Shown: positions 41,706 through 55,704 of the stretch, piece after piece
Layout: each line of letters starts with the position of its first letter
How positions within the stretch are numbered: position 1 is the stretch's first letter
Assembly (NCBI RefSeq): GCF_905147045.1
Contig: NC_065894.1
Coordinates: 13,677,501 to 13,741,500 of the forward strand
Direction of reading: 5' to 3'
Source of the DNA: Nymphalis io
Lineage: Eukaryota; Arthropoda; Insecta; Lepidoptera; Nymphalidae
Length of the DNA stretch: 64,000 bases
Made by a program: the position numbers and the translations under genes
Notes under the pieces: generated by a model
Seen by the model: only the letters and a program-made list of their open reading frames with translations
What the model was told of the DNA's origin: nothing
Database searches by the model: none

Positions 41706-43004
41706 AATACGCTGGTCTACCATGGATTGGTTAGGTATAGTTATTATAAATAGAATTATAACTAACACAAGCGTTCCTATACAATTTTTATCCTTCATCA
41801 TCACGTTTGAGAAGTGTTATTATAAACACACATCGAGCAAGTGAAATCTTAGATCAAAGAATTCTATACCTATAAAGGAAAAGTGCTAGAAAGTTTTACT
41901 TCTTCTCAAAGATTCGTATTTTAAGCATGAGCAAAATTTCCGCGTCTTTAACGCTAAAGGATCTGCGGCGGAGCGATCAAAACAGACACAATTGATTCAT
42001 TGCTACTCGTATTTTCTATGAGAAAGTTTAATATGGGAAGATCCCACGTAGCGTCCGGTCAACAATCATTACTTTTAGTATCATGCGATAAATATATCAA
42101 AAATATAATTAGTAATGTTTTAGGATTTATCACATTATTAAAATATGTAAATTTACAAATAATCAATTAATTTGTAAAGCATGAAAACTGTTTTTACTAC
42201 AACATCTACATATATAAAAAAAGACTTAAAACCATCTTCGCACAAGAATTTGTAAAACATTATAAATGCCGGTGTAAAATTTTGATATCAGCTCGTAAGC
42301 GATTTTTAGCTCGTAGAAAATACAGCCATAACAACGTATAACATATATACGTAAACTGAAAATATTTTTGCCGAAAAAACAATCGGATAGTAAAATATTT
42401 ATACCGAAAATACAATAAAATGCTTATGTAAAATACTTGCATGATACTTCAGGAAAACATAATGCATATCAATTGGTATAGTATTTATACTTATATTTTT
42501 GTCCATTTTTATATAAGTTTTTTTTTTAATTTCAATGCTAATTTAAATTCCCTTATTATTAGTTTAGTATTATTACTTTAATTTAACTAAAGCCGGTTGA
42601 GTCGTTATATCTGGTATTAGGCTTGCTGGTCCGTTTCAAATATTTAATAGTCTTGTTTTTCCTCTACCAATTTTTTATATTTGTAACCTGAAGTTACCAA
42701 TAAGTATAGCACACTTTGGGAATGAAACAATCGCCTCCGGGTTATTTCGAAAGAAAAAATATATTTCTGTTATTGTTTATTGTCTATTTTAAAATGTGAG
42801 TTATAAAATATCTCGCAGAGTTTCTTTCGCCGTTTCTTCTTAGGCCTGAGGTGTTTATTTCCGAACCGGTGGTAAATTAATGACAGTCAATAAGTAACGC
42901 TTCTATATTGACTAAAGATTTTCAAATTTGGAATGTTGATTTTCTAAATAAGTTTATTTGTGATATGAAATTTATTTCGACGAGATAAAAATTCGAAGTG
43001 GAAT

Positions 43005-43307
43005 GTGCATTTGGAAAAATTTGCGACGACGAAATTGCGACCAATTTATTTTGTTTTGAAATGGTTTTGCTTTATTATTTACTTCATGCCATTTAAAATA
43101 ACAGATATTATAGTTGTACGTACTCTTTTAATACAATACAACATTTCAAAGGAGCAGTTATACAAAAATTTGCATGAAATAGCCGAGTCATTGTCCGGTA
43201 AAGCAGTGTTCGGAGTTCGGTGTAGTAATCCCGAATGTGCAAGCAACGTGCGACAATATGCAAAAAGCCAAGGTGTGAATGAGATCTTCATCAGCGGTCA
43301 GCGCTGA
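43005..43307 (+). CDS. unrecognised reading frame, 100 aa (B' copy)
   Basis: Here the frame is open from an ATG (MHLEKFATTKLRP) through to GVNEIFISGQR-stop. About 25 bp present in the first copy (a TGTGTTTGACTTTCAATCAC stretch) are replaced by GTACGT, which is what keeps the frame open. The N-terminal half is AT-driven and may be non-coding; the last 50 residues are the protein-like part. Function unknown. Confidence 0.22.
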   Translation: MHLEKFATTKLRPIYFVLKWFCFIIYFMPFKITDIIVVRTLLIQYNISKEQLYKNLHEIAESLSGKAVFGVRCSNPECASNVRQYAKSQGVNEIFISGQR

Positions 43308-43852
43308 CTCATGCCATCCTCACAACCCTTATTTAAGCTTCGAATCGTGTAGCGTTAGCATAATACATTATTTCTCTGCTTGGACGCTTCGCTTCGATGC
43401 TTAGACTTTACTAATATTGAAAAAAAAACTATAGCCAGCTACTATTTAATCCTTGTACTTGATCAAATTAAAAAAAAAAAACAAATTTCCACAAGATCAT
43501 TTCAATTGCTAATTTATTTATACTAATATTATAAATACGAAATAACAAGGGGCCCTGTCTGCCAGTCGCGGTAGGGGTAAGGGGCAGTGTTAGGTATAAA
43601 AAGCCCATAAGTTTCAAGGTTGCTTCATACAAAATTTCATCAAAATCAGTTCAGTGATTTATTATTATTATGTATATATGTTTTTTGATGAGCAATCTGA
43701 CTAAATACTTTACGCTCATTCGTCGCCTATTGAACGACAAATTATTTTTATTATACATATATTATTATAAAATAAGTTTAATCAGTGATTCAGGAACTAG
43801 ATGGAACTATATGACAAACAATAATAATGGCTTATTTGTAGACATTGCTTTG

Positions 43853-43993
43853 CTATCCGTACATGTCCCAGTGGACATAATCCGGGTCCACGCGGAAGGG
43901 TTCCACGCAAAAGACAGGCGCGATCGCAATCCCCAAACTACGATTGATAACAATACCAAAACAACCTCTATTCTTTATGGCATAGAAAAGCAT
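43853..43993 (-). CDS. unrecognised 46-aa reading frame (B' copy)
   Basis: Matches 27101-27241 but carries several amino-acid changes in its first half (NRGCFG for NRSCFG, NRSLG for NRNLW). The C-terminal EPFRVDPDYVHWDMYG is unchanged. Function unknown. Confidence 0.2.
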   Translation of the reverse strand: MLFYAIKNRGCFGIVINRSLGIAIAPVFCVEPFRVDPDYVHWDMYG

Positions 43994-44537
43994 TTTCCCC
44001 ACAAAATCTAGGCAGCTGCCAAAATTAATGCAGATGTCGATTTCGCGTATCGAAATTACATGTCCGCTAAATTGACAGTTATATACGGTTTCCTATTTAC
44101 TATCGGATTCGTTTACGTACGATGTTATTTATAAGGGGCTTACATTGGGGATTTGAAATGCGTAACAATATGTATTTATAAAAAAAAATATTACATACAT
44201 ACATTTTTTAATCTGTATTTTTTGTCTTCAAATAAAATGATTATACAATTTCTGACAGCATACGCTGCAGAGACGTGTCTCTTTGTCAGGGACGATAGGT
44301 GATTATTACTCTAAAGATTTTTCTTAATCTAAAAATTATTCTATAAAAAACTGTTGTATAAGTTACATTGAGATCAATATTGTTGAAGAATTGCTTTCAG
44401 TTGCTTCTTAGTGTTATTAATTTTTTTCTATTAAAGTCCCCATTAATCTAGATCACAGCTGTATTACGATCTGGTCTAAAACACTAATAAGTAATTTTAT
44501 GAGAACTTTCGGTAACTTCGTGTCTTAAGGGACAGTC

Positions 44538-44838
44538 TTTTTTTATAGTATAGGTAGGCGGACGAGCATATGGGCCACCTGATGGTAAGTAATCATCAAC
44601 GCCCATAGACATTGGCATTGTAAGAAATTTTAACAATTGTATCACCAATGCGCCACCAACTTTGGGAACTAAGATGTTATGTCCCTTGTGCCTGTAATTA
44701 CACTGACTCACTCACCCTTCAAACTGGAACACAACAATACCAAGTACTGTTGTTTTGCGGTAGAATATCTGATGAGTGGGTGGTACCTACCCAGATAGGC
44801 TTGCACAAAGCCCGACCACCTAGTAGCTTTTTTACAAT
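44538..44838 (-). repeat. lepidopteran interspersed repeat (B' copy of 27785)
   Basis: Same sequence and orientation as the first copy. Block B' ends about 45 bp after it. Confidence 0.75.
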
Positions 44839-44883
44839 TAGGTATAATTAAAGCCTAAATTTATAGGCAGAACAATTTATTAG

Positions 44884-46610
44884 TATGAACACGGAAACAA
44901 TCATTTTCAATTACCTTTGCACTATTTTAATATTATTTAGTACTTTTATTTATAAAATTCCAATAAGTACGTGATTTTTTTTTCATAACGTAACCTCAAA
45001 TTCTATATTTATTTTGGCATTTGAGTTTTGACATAAGGATGATAGAACAGACCGACGGTGCTGCATGTATAATATGTTTTAAAAAATTAAAAAAAGATCT
45101 CATTAATAATATTTTTATTAAAATAATTTTAGGTACATAAATATTTTAATAGTGCCTTTTAAATAATATAATAATACATTAATATAAAAGTGACACCGTC
45201 GTAAAATTCTCGATAGATGTCACTTTTACCTTTAAGCAAGTTAGCTTACCGCTATTCAACGATAGATGTCATTTTTTGTTATTTGTTCTAATATTTTTTT
45301 TTTTGATAATTCCTGCCAAAATCCCTACCTAATATAAATGCTAATGTGTTTATAGGCCTATACTTTCAGGCAGGAACGGAAATATGCCGTACAGCGAATG
45401 TTTGCTTCGCAAGTCAAAATATTATTTTTATTATTGAGGGTACTGACGAATTTTGTTAAGATAAAATATTTATTAAAATTAATATGTATATATTTTCATA
45501 AATATATTAAAAAAAAATTATATAGAAACTTAAACAAAAACTAAAGTTGCCATATAATTAAATCAGTATAACACTTTCAAGCTTTTAAGAGTTTAAAACT
45601 GTTTAAGAGGAAACGTTACCTGGAACGACAGGACTTCATAAGAAGATGAGTGCTTGATATAGTAAGATTGAATTAAAATTTCAGTTAAAATCTCTTCAAG
45701 TTTTATGAGCTCGAATACGACTTTACCATTTATATGGCGGCTTTAACATAATCTCCGTTGGAGAGATTTTATTTAATGTTATGTATGAATTTAATATTAT
45801 TTTGCTTCGTGGTTTTCATTTTAATGATTTGCATTTCATTACTGTATCTATATTTTTCGATTGTTACTAGTTCTTTTAGATAGTATTGCTCGTGTCGGTT
45901 TTGTACAGGTTAAATGGAGATTCTGTTAAGTGTAACTGTATTAAATGTATTTATATATAATTTATATATAAACATAAAATTAAATAAAAAAATAAATAAA
46001 AATTAGTACGTAATAAAATGTTATTTCTTTTCATAAGAATTAATACTGCGTGACACATTAATTGATCTAAATTTATAGTAATTTTATTGTCATTTTACTG
46101 TATGGAGTTCTACAAATCTATCATACAAAGTTTTCTCAGAATCAGTTATAGTTTTGTCAGAATATTTGACACTTGGAAAGCGTCGGAGCGATATTTTGAA
46201 TCATATATCGTATATACACATACTATCGGACATATACATATGACACCAACGAAACCATAAAATAGAATAATAATACTTATTATTCTCCTGACATACCTAT
46301 CAAACAACATACATTTTTTATTTATAGTATTATTATGAAATATAATTTTAATTTCTGTTTTTATGTAATATTTCTAAGAATGGAATAAGAAGGGTCGTCA
46401 CTTGCATTACTGATTTATGTTCTAAATAGCCGCGACTCGCTATTTTATCCACGTTAAATTGTTTTTACGTATATATGTACGTAATCTTTAAGTTATTATA
46501 ACTTTTGATAGATACAACCGATTTTGTTGAAATAAAAACTAATGTGTGCCTTATTCTTGCCTATATTAACTAAATTATTAACATTTGAATTTAATTGTTA
46601 TCAATAATGA
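44884..46610. other. sequence seen once: right flank of B', left flank of A'
   Basis: 1.7 kb of AT-rich DNA without a recognisable gene or repeat family. CGATAGATGTCA occurs twice (near 45210 and 45260). It shows the original neighbourhood of the B-block right end, and was lost or bypassed in the B/B' tandem junction. Confidence 0.45.
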
Positions 46611-47035
46611 ACGAACGAACGAACAAATAATGCTTGTTTTCGTTTTGACAACTCGGAAATATTCATATTAACTCAATAAATAAGTTATTTTTAATTTTAT
46701 AAATAAAATTAATTGTGGATACAGACAAAGATGATAAAGATTCGATGTGACCAATATGTATTAGAGGGACAACAATTTCAAATACTCTTATTATTTATTT
46801 TGAAACATAAAAAAATTAAATAGGTATTTGTACGGTTTTCTTAAATGCAAAGAATACACATTTGTACGCTCGTTATGTTTTTTCAATACTTTAGACAGGA
46901 GCAATAGACACCGTTTGTTTATCAGTTATTAATCTCTTTTGAGATACCGGAATGAATAATGACCAGTGGTTCAGATTAAATACTTATGAAAATGTATAAT
47001 GATGGTAAGTACGAGTGTGTAGTGATAGTAATATA

Positions 47036-47388
47036 GCCTGCCTCGTTGGTCTAGTGGCTAGATATAAGGCCGCAGAACCCGAGATCCTGGGTTCAAATTC
47101 CAGGTCGGGCCGATAAAAAGTTAGTGAGTTTTTCTGTCAAAGATTCTCAGTAGCTTCCCGGAGTCTGGAAGTTGGAAGTGTGTACACTCCCGTGCCTGAA
47201 AGAGCACGTAAAACTGTTGGTCCTGCGCCTGAACTCTTTCCGGTCGTGTCGGATTATGAGAGTGAGGGAATAGAGAATGCACCTGTGTTTGCGCACGCAC
47301 TTGTGCACTATAATATGTCCTGCGCCGTTGACTAATCTGTTGAGATTGGCTGCCGTGCCTGAAATCTATTAGGAGGACATCAACATCT
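47036..47388 (+). mobile_element. tRNA-derived SINE (A' copy)
   Basis: The same box A and box B as at 424. Small differences only (GGAGTCTGGAAGTTGG here against GGAGCTGGAAGTTGG). Confidence 0.75.
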
Positions 47389-48475
47389 TCAAATTTTGGT
47401 TCCTAAAATTATTTATTTTTTAGCTTTTCTTCATATTGATAAAGAAAGTAAGTTATAACTTCTATACGTTAAATTCTGGATAAAAATTTAAATCTGAATA
47501 TTATAACCATAATGATCTTATTTTTTATCTTTTTCTATTCTCCATTTATTATATTTGCGTATCATTACCAATGATTTATTCATTTAAAAATATAGTTTTA
47601 GAAATTATTGTGATCCTGTGGGTATTTATGCAACTTCAAGTAAGTCCCTACAATTTAAATAACTAGTCTTAAAGTATTAATACTAAAAACTGACAAAATA
47701 CAGTAGATAAAAATACTATGGTAACTGGCACAATTGCTTAGTGTATCTTGGTTGACAAAAGTATTAGCCACGTTATCTGTTCTTAATACTTGCACAATAG
47801 CGACAGATTAAAAAAATCCTTTACAATACAGTGACGGTGGTCTCGCTCATTCGACCAAATGCTAATTCGTTTACTTCTCTTACAAGGTAGAATTCATTCT
47901 CGTCTTTTATTATTCAAAAATGTTCAATAGAAATACACTTTTCTAATTAAATAAGTGATAACGAAGTAACAGCCTGTAAAACGTCCCAATGCTCGGCTGA
48001 GGTGCAGGTGTTGTAACGACTGGGCCATCTTCAATCTTTTATGATTAATAGGTATTTTTAAAACGTTAGTTATTAAGCTACCTACATATACTGATATTTA
48101 AACTTTCCTCCTTACTTATGTGAAACATGAAGCTTTTGTCACATTAATTAAATGAATAATAAAATATTCATTGTCGTTTACAACGCTATCGTACAATAAA
48201 ATCTTAATGCTAATTATTAAGAACTCTTTATTAGTTCAAACCTTTTTGTGAGCATACTCGTGTACCTGAATGTATGTAAGTAATTCGTAGATATATATCT
48301 TGGCCAATCGGATATTCTAATTGGTTATTTGATTGCAATGTTTTATTCTTTAGCTCCTACGGAATTTCAGTAACTACACGTTAAAAGCCTTCTAGTATTA
48401 GACAACATAGCGACAGCTGTCACAAAATTATATTATATAAGACGCGGTGTGATATTTACATTAGATATTAAAATT

Positions 48476-48634
48476 ATGAGGCAACATCAGTCAACGGTAA
48501 CACCTGCCTGTGTTGCGAATATTAATCCTTTAAGTGTGGGCACTGACCATACTCTACAAAAAATGACATGCATTATGCCTTCTTATACATACAGCATCTT
48601 TATCCGAAATAATATTTTTGAATATAGATTCTAA
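48476..48634 (+). CDS. small unrecognised reading frame (A' copy of 1863)
   Basis: The 52-residue translation is unchanged. Here the frame is also open nine codons further upstream. Function unknown. Confidence 0.15.
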   Translation: MRQHQSTVTPACVANINPLSVGTDHTLQKMTCIMPSYTYSIFIRNNIFEYRF

Positions 48635-48699
48635 CGAGAAGAACTGACAACAAACTCAATAGTTAAGTACTCTTTTCCACCAAGTTAGTTTTTTTTTAT

Positions 48700-49075
48700 T
48701 TAGGTATATTAATAATAAAACTTTATTGTTATCCAATACATACATATTATAAAAAGTAGCCCTGACTCCTGAACTGGCGTTACCCGTGCGTCAGAAGTCA
48801 GTTCCATCCCATTCAATTATTAAAAAGTATTATTAATCCAAACCGTGTGCGCGTGACTGCATAAATGTGTTGTGTTGTAATGTGTTGTGAGGTAGTTAAT
48901 AGTTTCTCAACGTCTTCATAATTAAGTTGTTTTAACCATGTTTTAGTTTTGCCTTTTAATTGGTAGTTATTAATGTCCTTTATTCTTGAAAATTGAGTAT
49001 TTTTTATAAAATCTAGGTACGAGACTGTTATATTGTTGCTGTGCAAATTTACTTTTAACTTTATTGTAAGGAAAT
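48700..49075 (-). pseudogene. LINE 3' remnant (A' copy)
   Basis: The - strand frame 48813-49046 is open here because about 60 bp present in block A (near 2215-2330) are shortened. It includes YQLKGKTKTWLKQLNYEDVE. Non-functional. Confidence 0.35.
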
Positions 49076-49647
49076 CGATGGAATATGAATTAAATACAAT
49101 TAAATTTATTAGTTATCCGGTATGAAAATCAACGGATACTAATGTTTTCTTTATAATCGATATAGTCTTTTATTAAGTAAATATTTTTTCTTTATAAATT
49201 AGTTTTTGACATGCGATTTAAATTTATTAATAGGTCAAGTAAATTTTTTTTTTCTACTGACTTTGTTTATTTCATTACATCAACTAAATTTATTTAATAT
49301 TACATTGAAACATAAATATTATATCTAAGTTAACATGTTTTACACGTTAACACAGAAATATAACAATGTCAATTTTTTTTTATTGTTTAAGTCAAATTTA
49401 AAATAGTACCACCCAATTCCCACCCGACGCAAAGCTGCCCATAATGCAGACTGCATTTCCGCGCTGTACGTTTTTTTTACAAGAAGTGTTCATTTATTAT
49501 TATAAGAATTACCGAATTGTGGAATATTATTTGTTGGTAATGTCCCAGGAAGGTTTTCATTTATTAAGTTGGTTACATGGTAAAGTTAATAAAAAACAAT
49601 TAAATTTGTACCTATCCTGCCTGTAAATAAACAAATATTAACTCGTT

Positions 49648-51900
49648 GTGGTTGTGGTTCAAGCTCCACTTGGTTCTTCGGATCACGGCCTTATATCTAC
49701 CAAAGTGCCACAGGCCAAGCTGCCGCCATCAGCGGAATGCAAACGTCGCGTTTGGCAGTATAAGTCGGCAGAATGGGACGGTATGCGCGATTACTATGCG
49801 TCAGTCCCATGGAAGGAACGTTGCTTCAGTGGGAATGACCCGACAGCTAGTGCCGCTGCTGTTGCTGATGAGATCATGTTAGGAATGGAATACTACATTC
49901 CTAGCTCAGATCTCATCAGTAGGGTACGCGTTACCGTTGGTTAACTCGTGAATGTGCCGACGCTGTATTATCTAAGCAGGCGGCATATCGCGCGTGAATC
50001 AACGGCTGCGTTAGCGGGGCATCTAACATTGACACACTGAAAGCAAACTACAATGAAAATTCCAAGTCCTGTAGGAAGGCATACACGAGAGCGGATGCAC
50101 AGCGCATTGTACAGATTGGTCATGACCTTATTTCGCATCCTAGGATTCCTCGCATTGCAAAACGATTTCCACCGCTCAGAAATCCGGACGGATCGCTAGC
50201 TCACAGTCCGCAGGAGAAAGCCGATCTCCTGGCTAAACTCTTCGCCGACAACTCCGTGATCGATGATTGTAGTGCGCTGCCACCAGCAATACCTTCATAT
50301 GGCCACACGATGCCTGACATCAAAATGAGGCAACGTGATGTGCGTGCGGAGCTGCAATCACTTGATATACGGAAAGCTAGCGGTCCCGATGGAATACCAA
50401 CCATAGTGCTGAAGAAGTGCGCGGCGGAGCTGTCTTCTGTGTTAACGCGCCTGTTCCAACTTTCTCTCTCTTCGGGATGTGTGCCGGAGGCTTGGAGAAG
50501 AGCTAATGTGCAAGCGGTTCCCAAAAAAGGGGATCGGTCTGACCCGGCAAATTATCGACCAATAGCTATCACCTCAGTAATTTGAAAGGTGATGGAACGG
50601 ATTCTTAACAACCAATTGATCCATTACCTAGAAGATCGCTGTCTAATTAATGATCGTCAGTACGGGTTTCGACCAAAACGGTCCACAGGTGTTCCTCTAG
50701 CGTACGTAACACACCTCTGGGGTGAAGCTATCGACAAGCATGGAGAATCGTTGGCTGTCAGCCTCGATATCTCCAAGGCTTTCGACAGGGTCTGTCACAG
50801 AAGTCTTCTCTCCAAGCTACCGGCATATGGTCTGCCTGCTCAGCTATGCACCAGGATTGCCAGCTTCCTACACAAGCGTAGCCTTCGTGTTTTAGTAGAT
50901 GGTTGCGCTTCACAATTCTATGTAGTGAATGCTGGGGTCCCCCAGGGATCTGTGCTATCTCCCACACTCTCTCTTTTGCATATCAATGATATGCTCTCTC
51001 TTGGGAACATACATTGCTATGCAGACGATAGTACAGTGCATGGTGGATACCACGGACGCGCAGTGGCTGGGCGGACGGAAACTGAGGAGAGGCGGAAGAA
51101 TCTTGTCATTGAACTCGATAGGACATTAGAGCTCATCGCCAAATGGGGTTCTGATAATCTTGTTGAGTTTAATGCCAAGAAAACACAGGTTTGCGCTCTC
51201 ACAGCGAAAAAGTCACTATTTTCCCCTCTTCCCTTCCTCTGTGGCACACCGCTGATGATAAAAAGCAAAATCGCCATGCTGGGGATGGACGTTCGCTGCG
51301 ACCTTAGTCCAAGGGATTACATCGAGGCTATTTTAAAAACTGCTTCGTTATAAATATTGCTCGCACCTTTGGGATGGCTCCGCTAAGTACCCACTGGAGG
51401 CCTTGGACCGGTTGCAGCGATGTGCAGTACGCATTATTGGCGACGTAAAGGTCACAAACACCCTTGAACCTTTACAATTGCGTCGCGAGATAGCAGCACT
51501 GAGCGCTTTCTATCGACTGTATCACGGCGAGTGCTCTGAGGAATTATTCTCTCTAATTCCTGCTTCCCCCTTCCTTCTTAAGTCCACGCGAGCTGGTTCT
51601 CGATGTCACCGCCTAACTGTGACATCAATTCCATCGCACACAAAGAAATTTGGCAACTCCTTTCTGTGTCGCACTACCAAAACATGGAATTCCTTACCAG
51701 CTCACGTGTTGCCCTCCTCTTACAACCCGGGTTCCTTCAAACGAGGCGTGAAGAGGCATCTTGCGGGCCGGCAAAGCGGGGACGGCTAGTACAGAACATT
51801 CTTCCCGACTGTACTGGCCGTCGTCGCGTTTGGACTCTACTACCACTTACCATCAGGTGGAGTAGTCATATGCCATCCCCGCGCATATATAAAAAAAAAA
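49648..51900 (+). pseudogene. CR1/jockey-like LINE, broken (A' copy)
   Basis: Equivalent of 3084-5306. It keeps the roughly 30 bp deleted in the first copy, so the frame from 50589 stays open to 51353 (254 codons) and contains LDISKAFDRV, AGVPQGSVLSP and YADD. The stop at 50583-50585 and a break near 51350 are shared or present, so it is also inactive. Confidence 0.85.
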
Positions 51901-52282
51901 CTCGTAATGTAATATATGCCTATTTTTAACATGTGGTTTAAATTTATTAATCAGCAAAATTTAAAATATTCGCTAATAAATGCGGAAAGATAAATGAGCT
52001 GACGTCATATTTCAGTCATTTCGGCTATCATCATAAAGCTATTGTAATGACAAAACTGTGTACTGTACATAATAGCACAAAAAGTTATATTTTATTAGTA
52101 TAATATTCATAGCTTTAATTTATTCTTGGTATCCATAATATCCTCTATAATAAATAATAATAGGTCCTTACATATGAAATTAGCGTTTTGTCGTACTGAC
52201 CACTTTGATCTGAAATATCTCCTTTTTGGTTCCTTCTTCGTCGTGACACTCTTGTCAGAGCGGTCGTGGTCGCCATGAAGTA

Positions 52283-54094
52283 TCATGAATTATTCGGCGC
52301 AGATGTTATTCGCCTCACGAGCCTTCGCCATATGTCCCTGTTAGTGGTAAGCCTCGTGCATTCATGCAAGGGACCGCCAACAGTTGTTTTTATTTGGTCG
52401 GTCCATCGCATGGGCGTCCTTCCACGTGGTCTGTTGCCATCCACCTTGCCTTGAATGACAAGGCGCTCTATGGAGTTATTTCCTTGCCGGGAGACGTGTC
52501 CAAAAAAAGTTAGTATGCGCTTTCGAACCAGCGCCGAAAGACGCTGTTTGATGCCGAGTTCTTGAAGAATGGAGATATTGGTGCGAAATTCGGTCCACGA
52601 AACTCTTAGCATTCGTCTCCAGCACCACATCTCCATAGTATCGATCTTCTTTTTTTCGACCTGCCGCAAAGTCCACGTCTCCGCAGCGTATAGAAATATG
52701 GGGAAAACAAGCGTTTGTACGAGCCGGATCTTGGTTGCTTTTCTGTTCCTCCATATTTTCTTCAGCTTCTCCATTGCAGTTCTCGTAATTGCCATACATC
52801 GCTTGACCTCATCTACGCATCCGCCATTATTCGATATTAAAGCTCCCAGATATATATAGGATCGGACGACCTCACAGTTCGCAATCTGAGTGATCTCAGG
52901 CGAGTTTTTTTTTGCCCGGCCTCGGTCAATCATCATCTTCGTTTTACTGCGGTTAAGCTTTAATCCGAATTCTTGGCATATGCGCTCCATTTTAAGAAGC
53001 AATTCTTCCATATGAACTGCGTCAGACGCAAACAGGGTCGTGTCGACGGCATAGCGCAAATTTGTAATATTGCGCCCACCAACTGCAACACCGTCACTCC
53101 AGTCCTCAAGCGCAGTGCGCATTACCAGTTCTGTGTAAGCATTGAACAAGAGCGGTGATATTATGCATCCTTGGCGGACTCCAGCGCTGGGATGAAAGTC
53201 TTCAAATAAAACATCATCCGTCCGCACGGATGCAGTCCCATCTTCGTAAAGACGCCTAAGACGATGAACTAAGTGTTTCGGTGTACCCATGTCCAGTAAC
53301 ACCCTCCATAGTTTGGGCCATTTACTGAGTCAAATGCCTTTGAGAAGTCAACAAAGCAAATATAAGTAGGCTTCTCTATTATCTGGCGAACAATGAGGAT
53401 CTGCTCACGTGTACCCCTTCCTTTTACAAAACCGGCTTCTTCTGGTGCAACTTCCTTGGACAGAAAGTTCTTCAGTCGTTCATTGATTATGTGTAGCAGG
53501 ATTTTACTAGCATGAGATATGAGGGCTATAAGGCGGTAGTTGCTACACTTCTTAGTTGAACCCTTCTTGTGCAAAGGAACGTAAGCCGTGTGAGACCATT
53601 CTGTTGGCCATGTTCCTGAATGCCATATCTTGTTGCATATGTTGTGGAAGATATTGACACATATATATGTCGCCTAAGGCTCTTATAGTTTCGATCGGTA
53701 TAGCGTCTCTTCCTGTAGCTTTCCCCTTCTTTAGATGCATAATGACGGCTTTTACTTCCGATCGAAGAATGTCTGGCTCTAGGTTTTCATTTCCGGGCTC
53801 TGTATCAGGAAAGTTTTTCGACTGGTTGTCCTGGAACAAGGACTGGCAATATCTCTTGAAAATGTCAGTTATGTGGTTTAACTCATTGACTTCTCTACCA
53901 TCACTATCTTCAATGGCCCAGGTCTTGGAAGGAAGTGTCTTTGTGATGGATCGAATTTTATGGTAGAGATCTCTGGACTCATGTCTATTTGCATGAGCAT
54001 CGATTTCCTCACATATTTCCTCTTTGGTTAAGGAATCCAAATTCAAATTTATAAATTCATTTAGCTGGTACATTTGAGTTTTGAAAACAGTCAT
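52283..54094 (-). pseudogene. RTE-like LINE inside the mariner (A' copy)
   Basis: Less damaged than the copy in block A. The region 52283-53302 is a single 339-codon frame from MLLDMGTPKHL through the catalytic-site region to the C-terminal RGRTPMRWTDQI. The active site still reads YAVD, and the frameshifts near 53300 and 53575 are shared. It lacks nine bases (around 52740) present in block A. Confidence 0.8.
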
Positions 54095-54147
54095 TCATTT
54101 GTTTTTTCCTCATTATTTTTTTCTTTGGCGTCGCTTATTACCGCACA

Positions 54148-54773
54148 ATGAAAAACATGAAATATCGGTATATTAACGAGTACGAGTTCTACCACGGCAC
54201 CAGTGCTGCAGAAACAGCTCGAAGGATTAATGATGTGTACGGCGCTGGTATCGCAAAAAGCACTGCGCGATTTTGGTTTTAACGTTTTCTTTCTGGAAAT
54301 TTCGACCTTCAGAACCAACATCAGTTTGGTGGACTAGCGCCGGTGTCGTTCTCTACAGCTTTCTAAAATCTGGCCAAACGATTACGGCAGATATCTATTG
54401 TCAGCAACTGCAAACCATGAAGGAAGAACTAGCATCTAAACAACCGAGATTGGTCAATCGCTCTAGGCCACTGCAGCTTCACGACAACGCAAGACACACG
54501 CTGTGCAATTAAAAACCACTAAGTTAAATGCTACAATTTGAATGTCTGCGACATCCCCCGTACCCCCCGGGCCTGTCTCCAACAGATTACCATTTTTTCC
54601 GGAATTTGGACAACTTCTTACAAGGAAAAAAATTCAACTCCGATGCGGAGGTCCAAACCGCCTTCAAAGAGTTTATTGATTCTCGCCCCCATGGTTTTTT
54701 TAGTAAAGGGATCAATGAACTACCTATGAGATGGCAAAAGTGCATAGATAACAACGGTGCATACTTTGATTAA
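54148..54773 (+). pseudogene. mariner transposase remnant (A' copy)
   Basis: The same N-terminal fragment, internal deletion and catalytic-domain remnant (HDNARHTLCN, SPTDYHFFRNL) as at 7563. Confidence 0.8.
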
Positions 54774-54862
54774 TTAAATATAATTTACAATAAAAAAATT
54801 ACTATATATTCCTCCGGTACAAAACGCCAATTTCATATGTTCCTTACATAATATATATTTTA

Positions 54863-55090
54863 TTGTATAAGGTAATAGGTGGGCGAGCGGGCCGCCTGGA
54901 TGGCAAGTGGTTTCCACCGCTTACAGATCGCAAATGCGCCACCAACCTTGTGCCTGTAGTACACTGGCTCATTCACCTTTCAAACCAGAACACAACAATA
55001 CAAAGAATATGTACTTACATATATGATGACTGTGTGGTATCTACCCAGAAGGGCTTGCTCACCCAAAAGCTCTACCGGCAAGTGAATATA
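54863..55090 (-). repeat. diverged lepidopteran repeat (A' copy of 8278)
   Basis: No notable difference from the copy in block A. Confidence 0.6.
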
Positions 55091-55512
55091 TAGATATAGC
55101 TATGAAGAAACGTTTACAAAAGTACGTTTTTATGTAGGTTTATTTAGATTTATAATCTAAGACTATTATTTATTACGATTATGAAATTTAATTAGCGATT
55201 TAGATAATAATAATAATAATAATAAATAACTTTATTCACTAAAAAAGAAACAAAGACAAAAAAAATTGAGGTACAAAACCATAAAAAAAGAGTTAACAAT
55301 ATCATATTTCATCATATCTATGGGTATGCGAATCTTACAATTCAAAAACAATTTCGTTCATGTCTCATATCAAATAAGCCCCAACCAAAACACAATAGAA
55401 GGCATCGGCTTCGACCTTATTTGTCTTAGACTTGCAAGTACAAACTACATTTTACATAATTGTATCGTAAAACAATAAGTGGTTATTAAAATGTCTTTTT
55501 GTTATAAACAAA

Positions 55513-55704
55513 ATGTCTAACAAATCGGCAAAGCGTTTTGTTCGTCTCCCGCCGAGTTTTTGGTTTATTGCAGGCGAAGAAGATAACGCAGCTATTGTTC
55601 TCAGAGAAAGTAGAGCTGTTTCAGAGAAAACGTCCCGACGGGAGAACGGTTGCACCCTTTGTGTCATTGCGAATATTACAATGCAAATGATACAATTCGC
55701 ATGA
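55513..55704 (+). CDS. unrecognised 63-aa reading frame (A' copy of 8908)
   Basis: Same translation as at 8908; one synonymous change seen (GATAACGCA against GATAATGCA). Function unknown. Confidence 0.15.
   Translation: MSNKSAKRFVRLPPSFWFIAGEEDNAAIVLRESRAVSEKTSRRENGCTLCVIANITMQMIQFA

Larger units (their letters stand above)
28146..44883. other. tandem segmental duplication, second copy (B')
   Basis: Contains the truncated RTE, the GAGT-flanked LINE, the mariner relic, three bZIP paralogs, mRpS12 exons and all intervening repeats in the same order and strand as the first copy. By eye, differences are rare up to 24 kb and denser in the part corresponding to 24-27.3 kb. Stretches of B' not listed separately are non-coding as in block B. 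Confidence 0.9.
52163..54839 (+). mobile_element. mariner with nested LINE (A' copy)
   Basis: 5' inverted repeat GGTCCTTACATATGAAATT at 52163 after TA. The 3' repeat near 54817-54836 has the same non-canonical last bases as in block A. Confidence 0.75.
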